Assembly (NCBI RefSeq): GCF_003591005.1 | Contig: NZ_QYYD01000003.1 | Span: 1-64,000, forward strand | Origin: Rhodopseudomonas palustris | GTDB taxonomy: Bacteria; Pseudomonadota; Alphaproteobacteria; Rhizobiales; Xanthobacteraceae | Reading direction: 5' to 3' | DNA: 64,000 nucleotides | Shown: piece after piece, positions 1-9,298 of the stretch | Layout: every line of letters starts with the position of its first letter | Position numbering within the stretch: position 1 is the first letter of the stretch | Position numbers and translations under genes: made by a program | The notes under the pieces: generated by a model | The model's input: the letters and a program-made list of their open reading frames with translations, nothing else | Database searches by the model: none | What the model was told of the DNA's origin: nothing

Positions 1-2843
1 CCATCCTCCTCCGCGTCGGCGGGCTTGAGGGGCTCTCTGAGCTCGCCCCCCACGCTCGGGGGGGGGGGGGCGGCGGGGGGGGGGGGGGGGGCGCCCCCCC
101 CCCCCCCCCCCAAAACCAACCCCAACGACTGCGGTAGCTTCGCCTTCAGCGCATACAGCGCCTCGAGCGCTTCGCGCGGGGACATCTCGTCGGGATGTAG
201 CGCTTTCACTGCTACGATCAGTTGCTCGGCTTCGCTCGGCGGTGCGGCCTCGGCCGGCGCGCGGGCCGTGATGGCGAACAACGGCAAGTCGTCGATCAGC
301 GTCTTGGGCTGACCGCGGTCGTTGGCTTCTAACTTGGCCAGCACCGACTTGGCGCGCGACACCACGCTCGCGGGAAGACCGGCCAGCTTGGCGACCTGGA
401 TGCCGTAGGAGCGGTCGGCGGAGCCCGGCAGCACCTCGTGCAGGAACACCACCTCGCCGCGCCATTCCTTGACCCGCACCGTGGCGTTGAACAGCCGCGG
501 CAGCTTGGCCGACAGCGCCGTCAGCTCGTGATAGTGCGTGGCGAACAGCGAACGACACCTGTTCTGTTCGTGCAGATGCTCGATTGCCGCCCAGGCGATC
601 GACAGGCCGTCGAACGTGGCGGTGCCGCGGCCAATCTCGTCGAGGATCACCAGCGCCCGCTCGGAGGCCTGGTTGAGAATCGCGGCGGTCTCGACCATCT
701 CGACCATGAAGGTCGAGCGGCCGCGCGCCAGATCGTCGGCGGCGCCGACGCGCGAGAACAGCCGGTCGACCACGCCGATCCGCGCACGTGCCGCCGGCAC
801 GTAGCTGCCGACCTGCGCCAGCAGCGCGATCAGCGCGTTCTGGCGCAGGAAGGTCGACTTACCGGCCATATTCGGGCCGGTCAGCAGCCAGATCTGACCG
901 CTTTTCTGCGCGGGCCCGGGCGACAGGTCGCACGCATTGGCGATAAATGGTTCGCCGGCGCGCCGCAGTGCCTGCTCGACCACCGGGTGCCGGCCGCCTT
1001 CGATCGCAAAGCTCAGCGACTCGTCGACCTCCGGCCGCACGTAGTTGTCGTCAGACGCCAGCTTGGCCAGCGCGGTGGCGACGTCGAGCAGCGCAAAAGC
1101 GTGCGCTGCGGCGCGCAGATCGTCGCCGGCGGCATCGATCATTACTGCCAGCCGGTCGAAGATTTCCAGCTCGAGCCCGAGCGCGCGGTCGCCCGCATTG
1201 GCGATCTTGGCCTCGATCTCGCCGAGCTCGGCGGTGGTGAAGCGGACCTGGCCGGCCAGCGTTTGGCGATGGATGAAGGTGGCGTTGAGCGGCGGCGCCA
1301 TCAGTCTGTCGCCGTGCTGCGCCGAGACTTCGACGAAGTAACCGAGCACGTTGTTGTGCCGGATCTTCAGACCTTTGATGCCGGTGTCGTCGGCGTAGCG
1401 CGCCTGCATCGAGGCCACGACGAGGCGCGACGCATCGCGCAGCTTGCGGGTCTCGTCGAGCGCCGGCTCATAGCCGTCGCGCACGAAGCCGCCGTCGCGC
1501 TTGAGCAGCGGCAGATCGTCGGCGAGCGCACGACCGAGTTCCGAGCAAAGATCACGCGACGGCCGCTGCAGTGCCGCCATCGCGCCGGCGATGTCCTGCG
1601 GCGGCTCGGCGAGGCGCGACAGTTGCGCCAGAACCTCGTCGGCGGCGCGGATGCCGCTGCACAGCGCGGCGAGATCGCGTGGGCCGCCGCGGCCGAGCGA
1701 CAGCCGCGCCAGCGCACGCGCCATGTCCGGCGCGGCCCGCAGCGCGCTGCGGATCTGTTCGCGCAACGTCGGTTCGACCACGAAGGCCTCGACGGCATCG
1801 AGCCGCCGCGCGATCGCGGCCGCATCGGTCAGCGGCGCGGCAAGGCGCTGGGCGAGCAACCGCGAACCGGCGGCCGTGACGGTGCAGTCGATGGCGTCGA
1901 GCAGCGAACCGCGGCGTTCGCCGGCGAGCGTGCGGGTCAGTTCGAGATTGGCACGGGTCGCCGGATCGATCGCCATGGTGGTGCCGATCGCCTCGCGCGA
2001 CGGCGGCGACAACGGCGGGCGCTTGCCGAGCTGGGTGCGGTCCACATAGGTGACGCAGGCGCCTGCCGCGGTGGCCTCGAGCCGCGACAACGCGGCGAGG
2101 CCGTCCATGGTAGCGACCGCGAAGTAATCGCACAGCCGCTTCTCGGCGGTGGCGCTGTCGAACACGTCGCGGGTCAGCGGCGTCACCGCGGCGAGTTCGC
2201 GCAGCAGCGGGCCGATCTCGGCGTCGCTATACAGCGCGTCGGCGACGATCGCTTCGTTCGGATTGATCCGCGCCAGCGTCGCCGGCAGCTCGCCGGTCGA
2301 GCATTCGGTGACGATGAATTCGCCGGTCGAAATGTCGATCCAGGCAAGCCCGATGCGGTCGGCGCCGGACGAGCCGCGGGCGCGAGCGATGGCCAACAGA
2401 TAGTTGTTGGCGCGGGCGTCAAGCAGAGTGTCTTCGGTCAGCGTACCCGGCGTGATCAGCCGCACCACGTCGCGCCGCACCACGCTCTTGCGGGCGCGCG
2501 CCGCCGCCGGATCCTCGGTCTGCTCGCACACCGCGACGCGATGCCCCAGCGCGATCAGCCGGTGCAAGTAGTCGTCGGAGCGCTCGACCGGCACGCCGCA
2601 CATCGGAATGTCGGCGCCGAGATGCTTGCCGCGCTTGGTCAGCGTGATGCCGAGCGCGCGCGAGGCGATCTCGGCGTCCTCGAAGAACAATTCGTAGAAA
2701 TCGCCCATCCGGTAGAACAGCAGCAGGCCCGGATTGGCCGCCTTGATCTCGTGGTACTGCTCCATCATCGGCGACATCTTCGCCGGTGCCTCGACGGGCG
2801 GGGACGGATCGGGCGGCGCGGCGATGTCGGCATGGATGGTCAT
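1..2843 (-). CDS. mutS: DNA mismatch repair protein MutS (3' end abnormal, open to window edge)
   Basis: MutS binds base mismatches and small loops and recruits MutL for strand-directed repair. The reading frame from the ATG at 2843 gives about 906 recognisable residues, a normal length for the family. The mismatch-reading motif GDFYELF lies near residue 47, and the ATPase Walker [11 protein letters not shown] near residue 655 is followed by [16 protein letters not shown] and FATHYHEL. The normal C-terminal helix ends around [11 protein letters not shown] at 126. After that the frame enters a G/C homopolymer palindrome (58-111) and continues without a stop as Gly, Pro and then unrelated residues to position 1. 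The body is certain; the last 125 bases are suspect. It is transcribed divergently from the thiolase gene. Confidence 0.93.
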   Translation of the reverse strand, partial: MTIHADIAAPPDPSPPVEAPAKMSPMMEQYHEIKAANPGLLLFYRMGDFYELFFEDAEIASRALGITLTKRGKHLGADIPMCGVPVERSDDYLHRLIALGHRVAVCEQTEDPAAARARKSVVRRDVVRLITPGTLTEDTLLDARANNYLLAIARARGSSGADRIGLAWIDISTGEFIVTECSTGELPATLARINPNEAIVADALYSDAEIGPLLRELAAVTPLTRDVFDSATAEKRLCDYFAVATMDGLAALSRLEATAAGACVTYVDRTQLGKRPPLSPPSREAIGTTMAIDPATRANLELTRTLAGERRGSLLDAIDCTVTAAGSRLLAQRLAAPLTDAAAIARRLDAVEAFVVEPTLREQIRSALRAAPDMARALARLSLGRGGPRDLAALCSGIRAADEVLAQLSRLAEPPQDIAGAMAALQRPSRDLCSELGRALADDLPLLKRDGGFVRDGYEPALDETRKLRDASRLVVASMQARYADDTGIKGLKIRHNNVLGYFVEVSAQHGDRLMAPPLNATFIHRQTLAGQVRFTTAELGEIEAKIANAGDRALGLELEIFDRLAVMIDAAGDDLRAAAHAFALLDVATALAKLASDDNYVRPEVDESLSFAIEGGRHPVVEQALRRAGEPFIANACDLSPGPAQKSGQIWLLTGPNMAGKSTFLRQNALIALLAQVGSYVPAARARIGVVDRLFSRVGAADDLARGRSTFMVEMVETAAILNQASERALVILDEIGRGTATFDGLSIAWAAIEHLHEQNRCRSLFATHYHELTALSAKLPRLFNATVRVKEWRGEVVFLHEVLPGSADRSYGIQVAKLAGLPASVVSRAKSVLAKLEANDRGQPKTLIDDLPLFAITARAPAEAAPPSEAEQLIVAVKALHPDEMSPREALEALYALKAKLPQSLGLVLGGGGGGAPPPPPAAPPPPSVGGELREPLKPADAEED
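58..111. repeat. G13 / G17-CG-C18 homopolymer palindrome
   Basis: Thirteen G (58-70) are followed by C, GG, C, then seventeen G (75-91), CG, and eighteen C (94-111). The last two runs form a perfect 17-base-pair inverted repeat with no real loop. It sits exactly where mutS should end. Such a structure is hard to replicate and to sequence, so an assembly or base-calling artefact is the leading explanation; a genuine slippage-prone tract is the alternative. Confidence 0.9.
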
Positions 2844-3011
2844 GGCCGATGTCTAGCAAACTTCACCCGGCCCGCTCCACCGCAGCACGCCGGTCATGCA
2901 CGGTTTCCGCATGTGGTTGTGCGTGGCGTGTGCATTGACCGCCCGGGGCTTGCTTCCTAAAACCCGGGCACAAATCCGGCCCAGCCCGGATCGCCACAAG
3001 GGAGAGTTTCG

Positions 3012-4223
3012 ATGGCCGACGTCTTCATCTGCGACGCAGTGCGCACTCCGATCGGCCGGTTCGGCGGCTCGCTTGCCAAAGTCCGCGCCGACGACCTCGC
3101 GGCGGTTCCGATCCGGGCGCTGATGGCCAAGCATCCGACCATGGATTGGAGCGCCGTCGACGAAGTGTTCTTCGGCTGCGCCAACCAAGCCGGCGAAGAC
3201 AACCGCAACGTCGCCCGCATGGCCGCGCTGCTCGCCGGCCTGCCCGACTCCGTGCCCGGCCAGACCCTCAACCGGCTGTGCGCCTCCGGCCTCGATGCGG
3301 TCGGCGCGGCGGGCCGTGCGATCCGCGGCGGCGAAATCGATCTGGCGATCGCCGGCGGCGTCGAGTCGATGACCCGCGCGCCGTTCGTGCAGGGTAAGGC
3401 CTCCGAGGCGTTCTCGCGCTCGGCCGAGATCTTCGACACCACGATCGGCTGGCGCTTCATCAACCCGCTGATGAAGCAGCAATACGGCGTCGATTCGATG
3501 CCGGAGACCGGCGAGAACGTCGCCGAGGAATTCCAGGTGTCGCGCGCCGACCAGGACGCCTTCGCGATCCGCAGCCAGCAGCGCGCCGGCGCGGCGATCG
3601 CGGCTGGTTACTTCGCGCAGGAAATCGCGCCGGTGACGATCCCCGGCAAGGGCAAGGCTGGTCCGACCGTGGTCGACCAGGACGAGCACCCGCGCCCGGA
3701 GACAACGCTGGAAGGCCTCGCCAAGCTGAAGCCGATCGTGCGCAATCCCGGCACGGTGACGGCCGGCAACGCCTCGGGCGTCAATGACGGCGCCGCGGCG
3801 ATGCTGATCGCCTCTGAAGCGGCGGTGAAGAAATACGGCCTGACGCCGCGCGGCAAAATTCTCGGCCTCGCCTCGGCCGCCGTGCCGCCGCGCATCATGG
3901 GGATCGGCCCGGTGCCGGCGACCCGCAAGCTGATGGAGCGGCTCGGCCTCAAGATCAGCGATTTCGACCTGATCGAACTCAACGAAGCCTTCGCGTCTCA
4001 AGGCATCGCCTGCATGCGCCAGCTCGGCGTCGCGGACGACGCCGACTTCGTCAATCCGCACGGCGGCGCGATCGCGCTCGGCCACCCGCTCGGCATGAGC
4101 GGCGCGCGGCTGGCACTGACCGCCGTCCACGGCATGGAAGCCCGCGGCGGCAAGCTGGCACTCGCCACGATGTGCGTCGGCGTCGGCCAGGGCGTCGCGA
4201 TGGCGATCGAGAAGGTGAACTGA
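3012..4223 (+). CDS. pcaF: Acetyl-CoA acetyltransferase, probably 3-oxoadipyl-CoA thiolase
   Basis: A thiolase of 403 residues, the normal length for the PcaF/PaaJ group. It would cleave 3-oxoadipyl-CoA to succinyl-CoA and acetyl-CoA at the end of the beta-ketoadipate pathway. The nucleophile Cys90 sits in NRLCASG, the catalytic His358 in GHPLG and the second Cys388 in MCVGVGQG. A good ribosome site (GGGAGAG) stands eight bases before the ATG. No other aromatic-degradation gene is nearby, so the substrate is inferred from sequence likeness alone; a general acetyl-CoA acetyltransferase is the alternative. Confidence 0.85.
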   Translation: MADVFICDAVRTPIGRFGGSLAKVRADDLAAVPIRALMAKHPTMDWSAVDEVFFGCANQAGEDNRNVARMAALLAGLPDSVPGQTLNRLCASGLDAVGAAGRAIRGGEIDLAIAGGVESMTRAPFVQGKASEAFSRSAEIFDTTIGWRFINPLMKQQYGVDSMPETGENVAEEFQVSRADQDAFAIRSQQRAGAAIAAGYFAQEIAPVTIPGKGKAGPTVVDQDEHPRPETTLEGLAKLKPIVRNPGTVTAGNASGVNDGAAAMLIASEAAVKKYGLTPRGKILGLASAAVPPRIMGIGPVPATRKLMERLGLKISDFDLIELNEAFASQGIACMRQLGVADDADFVNPHGGAIALGHPLGMSGARLALTAVHGMEARGGKLALATMCVGVGQGVAMAIEKVN

Positions 4224-4234
4224 GCCCTCAACCC

Positions 4235-4268
4235 GCTGCCTCGCCCCGCTCGTTCGGGGCAAGGCAGC
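4235..4268. terminator. Bidirectional hairpin between convergent genes
   Basis: A 13-base stem with one mismatch (GCTGCCTCGCCCC against GGGGCAAGGCAGC) and an eight-base loop lies in the 52-base gap between the stops of the thiolase gene and the VWA gene. There is no T tract on either side, so termination is inferred from position and stem strength only. Confidence 0.5.
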
Positions 4269-4275
4269 CGAGGAG

Positions 4276-5394
4276 CTACCGTTGCAACTGCGCCTTGAGC
4301 GTGGCCTCCACTTCGCGATCGAATGATGACGCTTGCTTCGGCTGTTTGTTGCGGTGAGCCCGCAGGTACTCGTCGCGTTGCTTGACCAGGGCGGCGAGCT
4401 TGATGTTGAGCGCCTGGCGTTTGCTGATCTGGTCGTCAATCCTGGCGGCGCGTTGCTCGGCGGGTAGGGCGCGCAGACTGTCGGGCAATTCTGCAATCTT
4501 GATATCACCGAGCTTCTGCCGTCCTGCAGCAACGTCGCCGACCAGATCGCCGCCACCGGTGACGGCCTCGGACGAAGTCGCGGCGCGTTTGTTGAGATAG
4601 CTCGCCATGTCGGAGGCGGCGGCCGGTGCGGCGGCGGCGACTTCGGAGAGTTGCCGCATCTTGTTTTCCGTCCGCTTCTGCAGCGGTGCCGGGCCGTAGG
4701 GGATCACGGTGCCGTTGATCTCCTTCTGCAGGATGATGATGTCGTCGTCATACGGCGTCTCGATGATCACCACCTGGCCGCCGTCCTGCGGGATCGGGAT
4801 ATAGCGGCCCCGGCCGCCCTCGGCGATGGCGTGCCAGATGCGCGCGGTGTCCTGCGCACTGCCGGCCTGCACGGCGTTGACGATGATGTCTTTCTGCCGC
4901 GCCACTGCCAGCGTGGTCGGATATTTGGTGTCCTGCGCGTAGTCCATGTGCGGCGGCGCGTCGCCAACCAGGAACACGATGCGGCGGGTTTCACCGCCGC
5001 TGCTCCAGCGCATCTTATTGACGGCGACGTCGAGCGCTTCGTTGACGCTCTCCGGCCAGTCGCCGCCGCCGCGCGCCTGCAGGTCGAGCAGCCGGGCGTA
5101 GAGGTCCTGGATGTCGGAGGTGAGGTCGACGCTGCGGGTGACGTAGTCGTCGCCGATGTCGCGGTAGGCGACCAGGCCCATGCGGATGTCGGCGTCGGGA
5201 TTGCTGTCGACGATCGCGGTGGCGATCGACCAGATTTTTCGCTTGGCGCCTTCGATCAGCCCGCTCATCGAGCCGGTGGTGTCGAGTACGAAGGCAACTT
5301 CGACCGCCGGCTTGGCCTGTGCGGTCGATTGAAAAGCCAGCGGCGCGGCGAGGGCCGCGAGGATCAGCGCCCGGAACAGGGTGATGCGTTTCAT
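4276..5394 (-). CDS. Exported von Willebrand factor type A domain protein
   Basis: 372 residues from the ATG at 5394, which has GGAGA seven bases upstream; an upstream in-frame ATG at 5472 would bury the signal peptide. Residues 1-26 are a signal peptide ending near AQA-KP. A VWA domain follows, with the MIDAS metal site DTTGSMSG near residue 38 and a second element LVGDAPPH. The C-terminal third is charged and helical (KRQALNIKLAALVKQRDEYLRAH), possibly a coiled coil. A periplasmic protein-interaction role is likely, but the specific function is unknown. It is divergent from mmcB. Confidence 0.85.
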   Translation of the reverse strand: MKRITLFRALILAALAAPLAFQSTAQAKPAVEVAFVLDTTGSMSGLIEGAKRKIWSIATAIVDSNPDADIRMGLVAYRDIGDDYVTRSVDLTSDIQDLYARLLDLQARGGGDWPESVNEALDVAVNKMRWSSGGETRRIVFLVGDAPPHMDYAQDTKYPTTLAVARQKDIIVNAVQAGSAQDTARIWHAIAEGGRGRYIPIPQDGGQVVIIETPYDDDIIILQKEINGTVIPYGPAPLQKRTENKMRQLSEVAAAAPAAASDMASYLNKRAATSSEAVTGGGDLVGDVAAGRQKLGDIKIAELPDSLRALPAEQRAARIDDQISKRQALNIKLAALVKQRDEYLRAHRNKQPKQASSFDREVEATLKAQLQR

Positions 5395-5517
5395 TAATCG
5401 TCTCCAACTGCCCCCGCAGCCATGCCTCAAAGCATCGCTGCGCGGCGCGCGGCGACGGCGCGGTTCCGGCACGCCCCGCTTGGGAGCCGGCGTCGGAATC
5501 GGCTAGACTTCGTCGCG

Positions 5518-5997
5518 ATGAAAACGAATGCCGTTCACATGCTGGTGCCGCCCGATTTGCGGCAGTCGGAAACCGCGCTGCAGATCGCGCGCGGCACCAC
5601 CCGGCTGCTGCGCTCGCTCGGCTTTGCCTGCGTCAGCGAACTGCCGCTGCCGTCCGGGCGGCGCGCCGATCTGGTGGCGCTGAACGAGCGCGGCGAGATC
5701 TGGATCGTCGAGATCAAATCGTCGCTGGCGGACCTGCGGGCCGACCAAAAATGGCCGGAGTACCGGGCGCATTGCGACCGGCTGTTCTTCGCCTTCACGC
5801 AGGATCTGCCGTGCGACATCTTTCCCGGCGACACCGGCCTGATCGTCGCCGACGCCTATGGCGCCCACCTGCATTGCGAAGCCCCCGAGCACAAACTCCC
5901 GGCGCCGACCCGCAAACTGATGATGCTGCGCTTCGCACTGGCCGCGGCACAGCGGCTGGGGCGGCTGAGCGATCCGCAGGGATTTGGGGAAGGGTAA
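5518..5997 (+). CDS. mmcB: MmcB-family DNA repair protein
   Basis: 159 residues from the ATG at 5518; an in-frame upstream extension to 5422 is Arg/Ala-rich and looks non-coding. The core RADLVALNERGEIWIVEIKSS has the Asp...Glu-x-Lys pattern of a PD-(D/E)xK nuclease fold (Asp near residue 51, EIK near 67). In the Caulobacter group MmcB is linked to the SOS mutasome. The precise reaction here is not shown by the sequence. Its 3' end faces regR across a repeat-containing gap. Confidence 0.82.
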   Translation: MKTNAVHMLVPPDLRQSETALQIARGTTRLLRSLGFACVSELPLPSGRRADLVALNERGEIWIVEIKSSLADLRADQKWPEYRAHCDRLFFAFTQDLPCDIFPGDTGLIVADAYGAHLHCEAPEHKLPAPTRKLMMLRFALAAAQRLGRLSDPQGFGEG

Positions 5998-6022
5998 GCT
6001 TCTCCCCGAGCCGCAGCGCGCT

Positions 6023-6165
6023 CCCTCTCCCGCTTGCGGGAGAGGGCTGGGGTGAGGGCGCCCCAGGCAATGAGCTCATGACTCGTGGAGAGGAGTGCGC
6101 GGGGAGAGGTTGTGATGAACGCGTCGAGATTCCGGGTTCGCGCTGCGCGCGCCCCGGAATGACGG
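6023..6165. repeat. Palindromic repeats, family C (6023-6046) plus half of family B (6121-6165)
   Basis: CCCTCTCCCGC-tt-GCGGGAGAGGG is a perfect 11-base-pair hairpin, followed by a GATTCCGGG...CCCCGGAATGACGG unit. Both families recur elsewhere in the window (C at 12695-12847; B at 30352, 34791 and 59606). They fill the gap between the convergent genes mmcB and regR. Confidence 0.85.
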
Positions 6166-6183
6166 AGAGGCTGGAGGGGGGCC

Positions 6184-6738
6184 TCAGCGCGGGGCGCGCT
6201 TGGCCAGGATGCGCTGCAGGGTGCGGCGGTGCATATTGAGGCGGCGGGCGGTTTCGGAGACGTTGCGGTTGCACATCTCGTAGATGCGCTGGATGTGCTC
6301 CCAGCGCACGCGGTCGGCCGACATCGGGTTATTGGGCAGCTCGGACTTCTCGTCGCCGCTCGCCAATAGCGCTGCGACGACGTCGTCGGCATCGGCCGGC
6401 TTCGACAGATAGTCGACGGCGCCCATCTTCACCGCGGTCACGGCGGTGGCGATGTTGCCGTAGCCGGTCAGCACGATGGCGCGGGCGTCCGGGCGCTCCT
6501 TCTTCAGCGCCGACACCACGTCGAGGCCGTTGCCGTCGCCGAGCCGCAAATCGACCACCGCGAAGGCCGGCGCCTGCTTGCCGATCTGCGCCAGACCGCT
6601 GGAGACACTGTCGCAGGAGGTGACCGCGAAGCCGCGGGTCTCCATCGCGCGCGACAGGCGCTCGAGGAACGGCTTGTCGTCCTCCACGATCAGCAGCGAG
6701 CGGTCGGTGTGGTCGTTCAGTTCGGGGATGGCGTTCAC
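6184..6738 (-). CDS. regR: Redox response regulator RegR (ActR/PrrA family)
   Basis: 184 residues from the GTG at 6738, chosen because AGGAGA lies nine bases upstream and the family begins NAIPELNDHTDRS; an ATG at 6798 would add 20 atypical residues. It is a short two-domain regulator. The receiver has acidic residues at 19-21 and phosphoacceptor Asp63 in VVDLRLGDG, then comes a small Fis-like helix-turn-helix (NVSETARRLNMHRRTLQRIL). The family activates photosynthesis, nitrogen-fixation, carbon-fixation and respiratory genes under low oxygen. The partner kinase regS is encoded about 105 bases upstream on the same strand. Confidence 0.95.
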   Translation of the reverse strand: MNAIPELNDHTDRSLLIVEDDKPFLERLSRAMETRGFAVTSCDSVSSGLAQIGKQAPAFAVVDLRLGDGNGLDVVSALKKERPDARAIVLTGYGNIATAVTAVKMGAVDYLSKPADADDVVAALLASGDEKSELPNNPMSADRVRWEHIQRIYEMCNRNVSETARRLNMHRRTLQRILAKRAPR

Positions 6739-6844
6739 GGCGTGGGGTCTCCTGAGCGTCAATTCAAAAGATATGGCGACCGGGTGCGACAATGCCAAGG
6801 CCCGGGCAAAGCCCGAGCCCTGCGACCGGACCGCGCGCCCCCGT

Positions 6845-8170
6845 TCAAGTCTCTGTCGCGACGACGCTTTCGGTGTTTTCGAAGCGGCTGCGCGGCCATG
6901 TCAGCTGGACCACCGCGCCGTGGTCCGGAAACAGCTTATTGCGAAACGACACCTTGGCACCGGTGCGTTCCAGCAGCGTGCGGGCGATGAACACGCCCAG
7001 CCCCAAGCCGGCACGATCGGACGGGCCGTCGTCGTCGGGATGGCGGCGGCGCGACAGATACGGCTCGCCGATGCGCTTGAGCAGGTCCGGCTTGATGCCG
7101 GGGCCGTCGTCCGAGATCATGATCTGCACCGTCTCGGTATTCCACCAGGCGTTGACCTCGACCGTATCGCGGGCAAAATCGACGGCATTCTCCAGGATGT
7201 TGCCGATGCCGTAGAGGATTGCCGGGTTGCGCATCACCACCGGCTCGGCGACGCCCGACACCGCCACCCGGACCTTGATTGTGACGCCGAAATCGCGGTG
7301 CGGCTCGACCGCCTCCTCGATCAGGGTCGACAGCGGCATCTTGTCGAACGGCGCGCCGGCGGCGTTGAGATGCGAAATCTTGGCGAGGATCTCGCGGCAG
7401 CGCTGCGCCTGCTCGCGCAGCGTGCGCAGGTCGCTGGCCATCTCGGGCGGCGCGGATTTTTCCAACTCGCGCGAGATCAGGAAGATGGTCGACAGCGGCG
7501 TGCCGAGTTCGTGCGCGGCGGCGGCGGCGAGGCCGTCGATCTGGGTGAGATGCTGCTCGCGCTCCAGCACCAGTTCGGTCGCCGACAGCGCGTCGGCGAG
7601 CTTGCGCGCCTCTTCGGTGACCTGGAAGGTGTAGACGCTGGTGACCCCGATCGCGAGCAGGATCGAGAGCCAGACGCCAATCAGGTAGATTTCCGGCAGT
7701 TGCACGGCTTCGTCGCCGGCCCAGGGCAGCGGCTGGTGGCTATAGCCGAGCAGCGCCGCGCAGCCGGCCGCGAAGATACCGAGTGCGATGGTCATCCGGG
7801 TCGGCAGCGCGGTGGCGGCGATCAGCACCGGACCGAGAAACAGGAACGCGAACGGATTCTGCAGCCCGCCCGTGAAATACAACAGGCCGGCGAGTTCGGA
7901 GATGTTCAGCGCCAGCAGCGCGGCCGCATGGACCGGTTCCAGCCGCTGCATCGGGTTGAAGGCGATCTGCAGCGCGAGATTGACCAGCGCCGAGGCGCCG
8001 ATGATGGCGAGGCAGGGTAGTACCGCAAAATCGAACTCGAGTCCCTGGGCGACGATGAAGATCGCTGCCAGTTGGCCCAGCGCCGCCAGCCAGCGCAGCC
8101 GCAGGATGGTGTCGAGCCGGACATGGCGGCGGGGGTGGCGGAAATCGGCGGAGATTAGATCGTCGGACAT
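6845..8170 (-). CDS. regS: Redox sensor histidine kinase RegS (RegB/PrrB/ActS family)
   Basis: 441 residues. Six hydrophobic segments fill residues 25-185. GGLQNPFAFL at 101-110 is the conserved quinone-sensing loop of the RegB family. The phosphorylated His220 lies in AAAHELGTPLSTI, and the redox-active cysteine is Cys258 in EQAQRCREIL. The ATP-binding N, G1 and G2 boxes are present (NILENAVDFA, ISDDGPGIKP, GLGLGVFIA). It would autophosphorylate according to quinone pool and cysteine redox state and pass phosphate to RegR. It is divergent from the ABC transporter genes. Confidence 0.95.
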   Translation of the reverse strand: MSDDLISADFRHPRRHVRLDTILRLRWLAALGQLAAIFIVAQGLEFDFAVLPCLAIIGASALVNLALQIAFNPMQRLEPVHAAALLALNISELAGLLYFTGGLQNPFAFLFLGPVLIAATALPTRMTIALGIFAAGCAALLGYSHQPLPWAGDEAVQLPEIYLIGVWLSILLAIGVTSVYTFQVTEEARKLADALSATELVLEREQHLTQIDGLAAAAAHELGTPLSTIFLISRELEKSAPPEMASDLRTLREQAQRCREILAKISHLNAAGAPFDKMPLSTLIEEAVEPHRDFGVTIKVRVAVSGVAEPVVMRNPAILYGIGNILENAVDFARDTVEVNAWWNTETVQIMISDDGPGIKPDLLKRIGEPYLSRRRHPDDDGPSDRAGLGLGVFIARTLLERTGAKVSFRNKLFPDHGAVVQLTWPRSRFENTESVVATET

Positions 8171-8272
8171 GCGCCGGACACTACTCGCCGCGCCGGGTGT
8201 TCACAATTCGCGCCGTCGTCGCGGCGCCGCAATGGCTTGCACAGCGGCGCCGCACTCGTCAAAACGCCTGCC

Positions 8273-9067
8273 ATGACTGTCGAGCCCTCATCCCGGCCGC
8301 TTCCAGCGACCGTCGACGCCGCCGCTGCGATCGAGGTCGCTGGCCTGGTGAAGCTGTACAAGACGACCCGCGCGGTCGACGGTATTTCGTTTTGCGTGCC
8401 GCGCGGCAGCATCACCGGCCTGCTCGGCGGCAACGGCGCCGGCAAGACCACCACGATCGCGATGATCATGGGGCTGGTGCTGCCGACCGAGGGTCGCATC
8501 CGCGTGCTCGGCCACGCCATGCCGGAGCAGCGCGCCGCGGTGCTGGGCCGGATCAATTTCGAGAGTCCTTATGTGGATATGCCGTCGCGGCTGACGGTGC
8601 GGCAGAATCTCAGCGTGTTCGGCCGGCTCTACGACGTGCCTGATTTGCGCGGCCGGATCGCCGAACTGGCGGCTGATCTCGACCTCGCCGAGTTTCTCGA
8701 CCGGCCGAGCGGCAAGCTGTCGGCCGGGCAGAAGACCCGCGTGGCGCTGGCCAAGGCGCTGATCAACCGGCCCGAGCTTCTGCTGCTCGACGAGCCGACC
8801 GCCTCGCTCGACCCCGACACCGCCGACTGGATCCGCGGTCACCTCGAGACCTACCGCAAGGCGCGCGGCGCCTCGATCCTGCTCGCCTCGCACAACATGC
8901 TCGAGGTCGAGCGGCTGTGCGATCGCGTAGTGATCATGAAGCGCGGCCTGATCGAGGACGACGACACCCCGGCCGCCATCCTGGCGCGCTACAACCGTGC
9001 AACGCTCGAGGAAGTTTTCCTCGACGTTGCGCGCGGCCGGGATCGCGAGGAAGGCAGCTTGCTATGA
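8273..9067 (+). CDS. ABC transporter ATP-binding protein (ABC-2 exporter type)
   Basis: 264 residues from the ATG at 8273. Walker A is GGNGAGKTT near residue 53, the signature is a shortened LSAGQ, and Walker B is LLLLDEPTASLD followed by ASHNM for the switch His. The overall pattern matches the NodI/CcmA-like branch that partners with ABC-2 permeases. The partner permease begins 231 bases downstream, with a palindromic repeat in between. The exported substrate cannot be told from sequence. The gene is divergent from regS, so a shared promoter region is possible. Confidence 0.88.
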   Translation: MTVEPSSRPLPATVDAAAAIEVAGLVKLYKTTRAVDGISFCVPRGSITGLLGGNGAGKTTTIAMIMGLVLPTEGRIRVLGHAMPEQRAAVLGRINFESPYVDMPSRLTVRQNLSVFGRLYDVPDLRGRIAELAADLDLAEFLDRPSGKLSAGQKTRVALAKALINRPELLLLDEPTASLDPDTADWIRGHLETYRKARGASILLASHNMLEVERLCDRVVIMKRGLIEDDDTPAAILARYNRATLEEVFLDVARGRDREEGSLL

Positions 9068-9083
9068 GGCAAGAACTCACCAC

Positions 9084-9206
9084 ACGTCGTCCCCGCGAAG
9101 GCGGGGACCCATATCCCCTGGCTTCTCGATTGAAAGATGGTGTCTGCCCTCAGTCCTTTTACCGCGCCGCTGCGGAGTATGGGTCCCCGCCTGCGCGGGA
9201 ACGACT
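9084..9206. repeat. Palindromic repeat, family A copy 1
   Basis: Arms CGTCGTCCCCGCGAAGGCGG and CCGCCTGCGCGGGAACGACT flank a spacer of about 65 bases. Near-identical arms occur at 28854-28975 and 55634-55757. It lies between the two ABC transporter genes, an intra-operon position. Confidence 0.9.
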
Positions 9207-9298
9207 TGGTGAGAGGCTGCGCGCAAATCGGACGAAGATACTTCCCGGGAACTTTGATGAGCTCGCGCTACTCTTTCCAAACACACAGGTCTAGCGCC

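Noticed and set aside
438-2960. Long open frame of 840 codons on the plus strand
   Set aside because: It is antisense to mutS, Arg/Gln/His-rich, and shows no domain; typical shadow of a GC-rich gene.
2853-4556. Long minus-strand open frame of 567 codons
   Set aside because: Antisense to the intact thiolase gene, with shadow-type composition (Arg, His, Ala).
5422-5517. N-terminal extension of the MmcB protein
   Set aside because: The 32 extra residues are Arg/Ala-rich with no homology sense; the ATG at 5518 fits the family start.
8171-8272. RegR binding site between regS and the ABC genes
   Set aside because: No clear match to a RegR-type inverted site could be read; the idea is kept only as a hypothesis.
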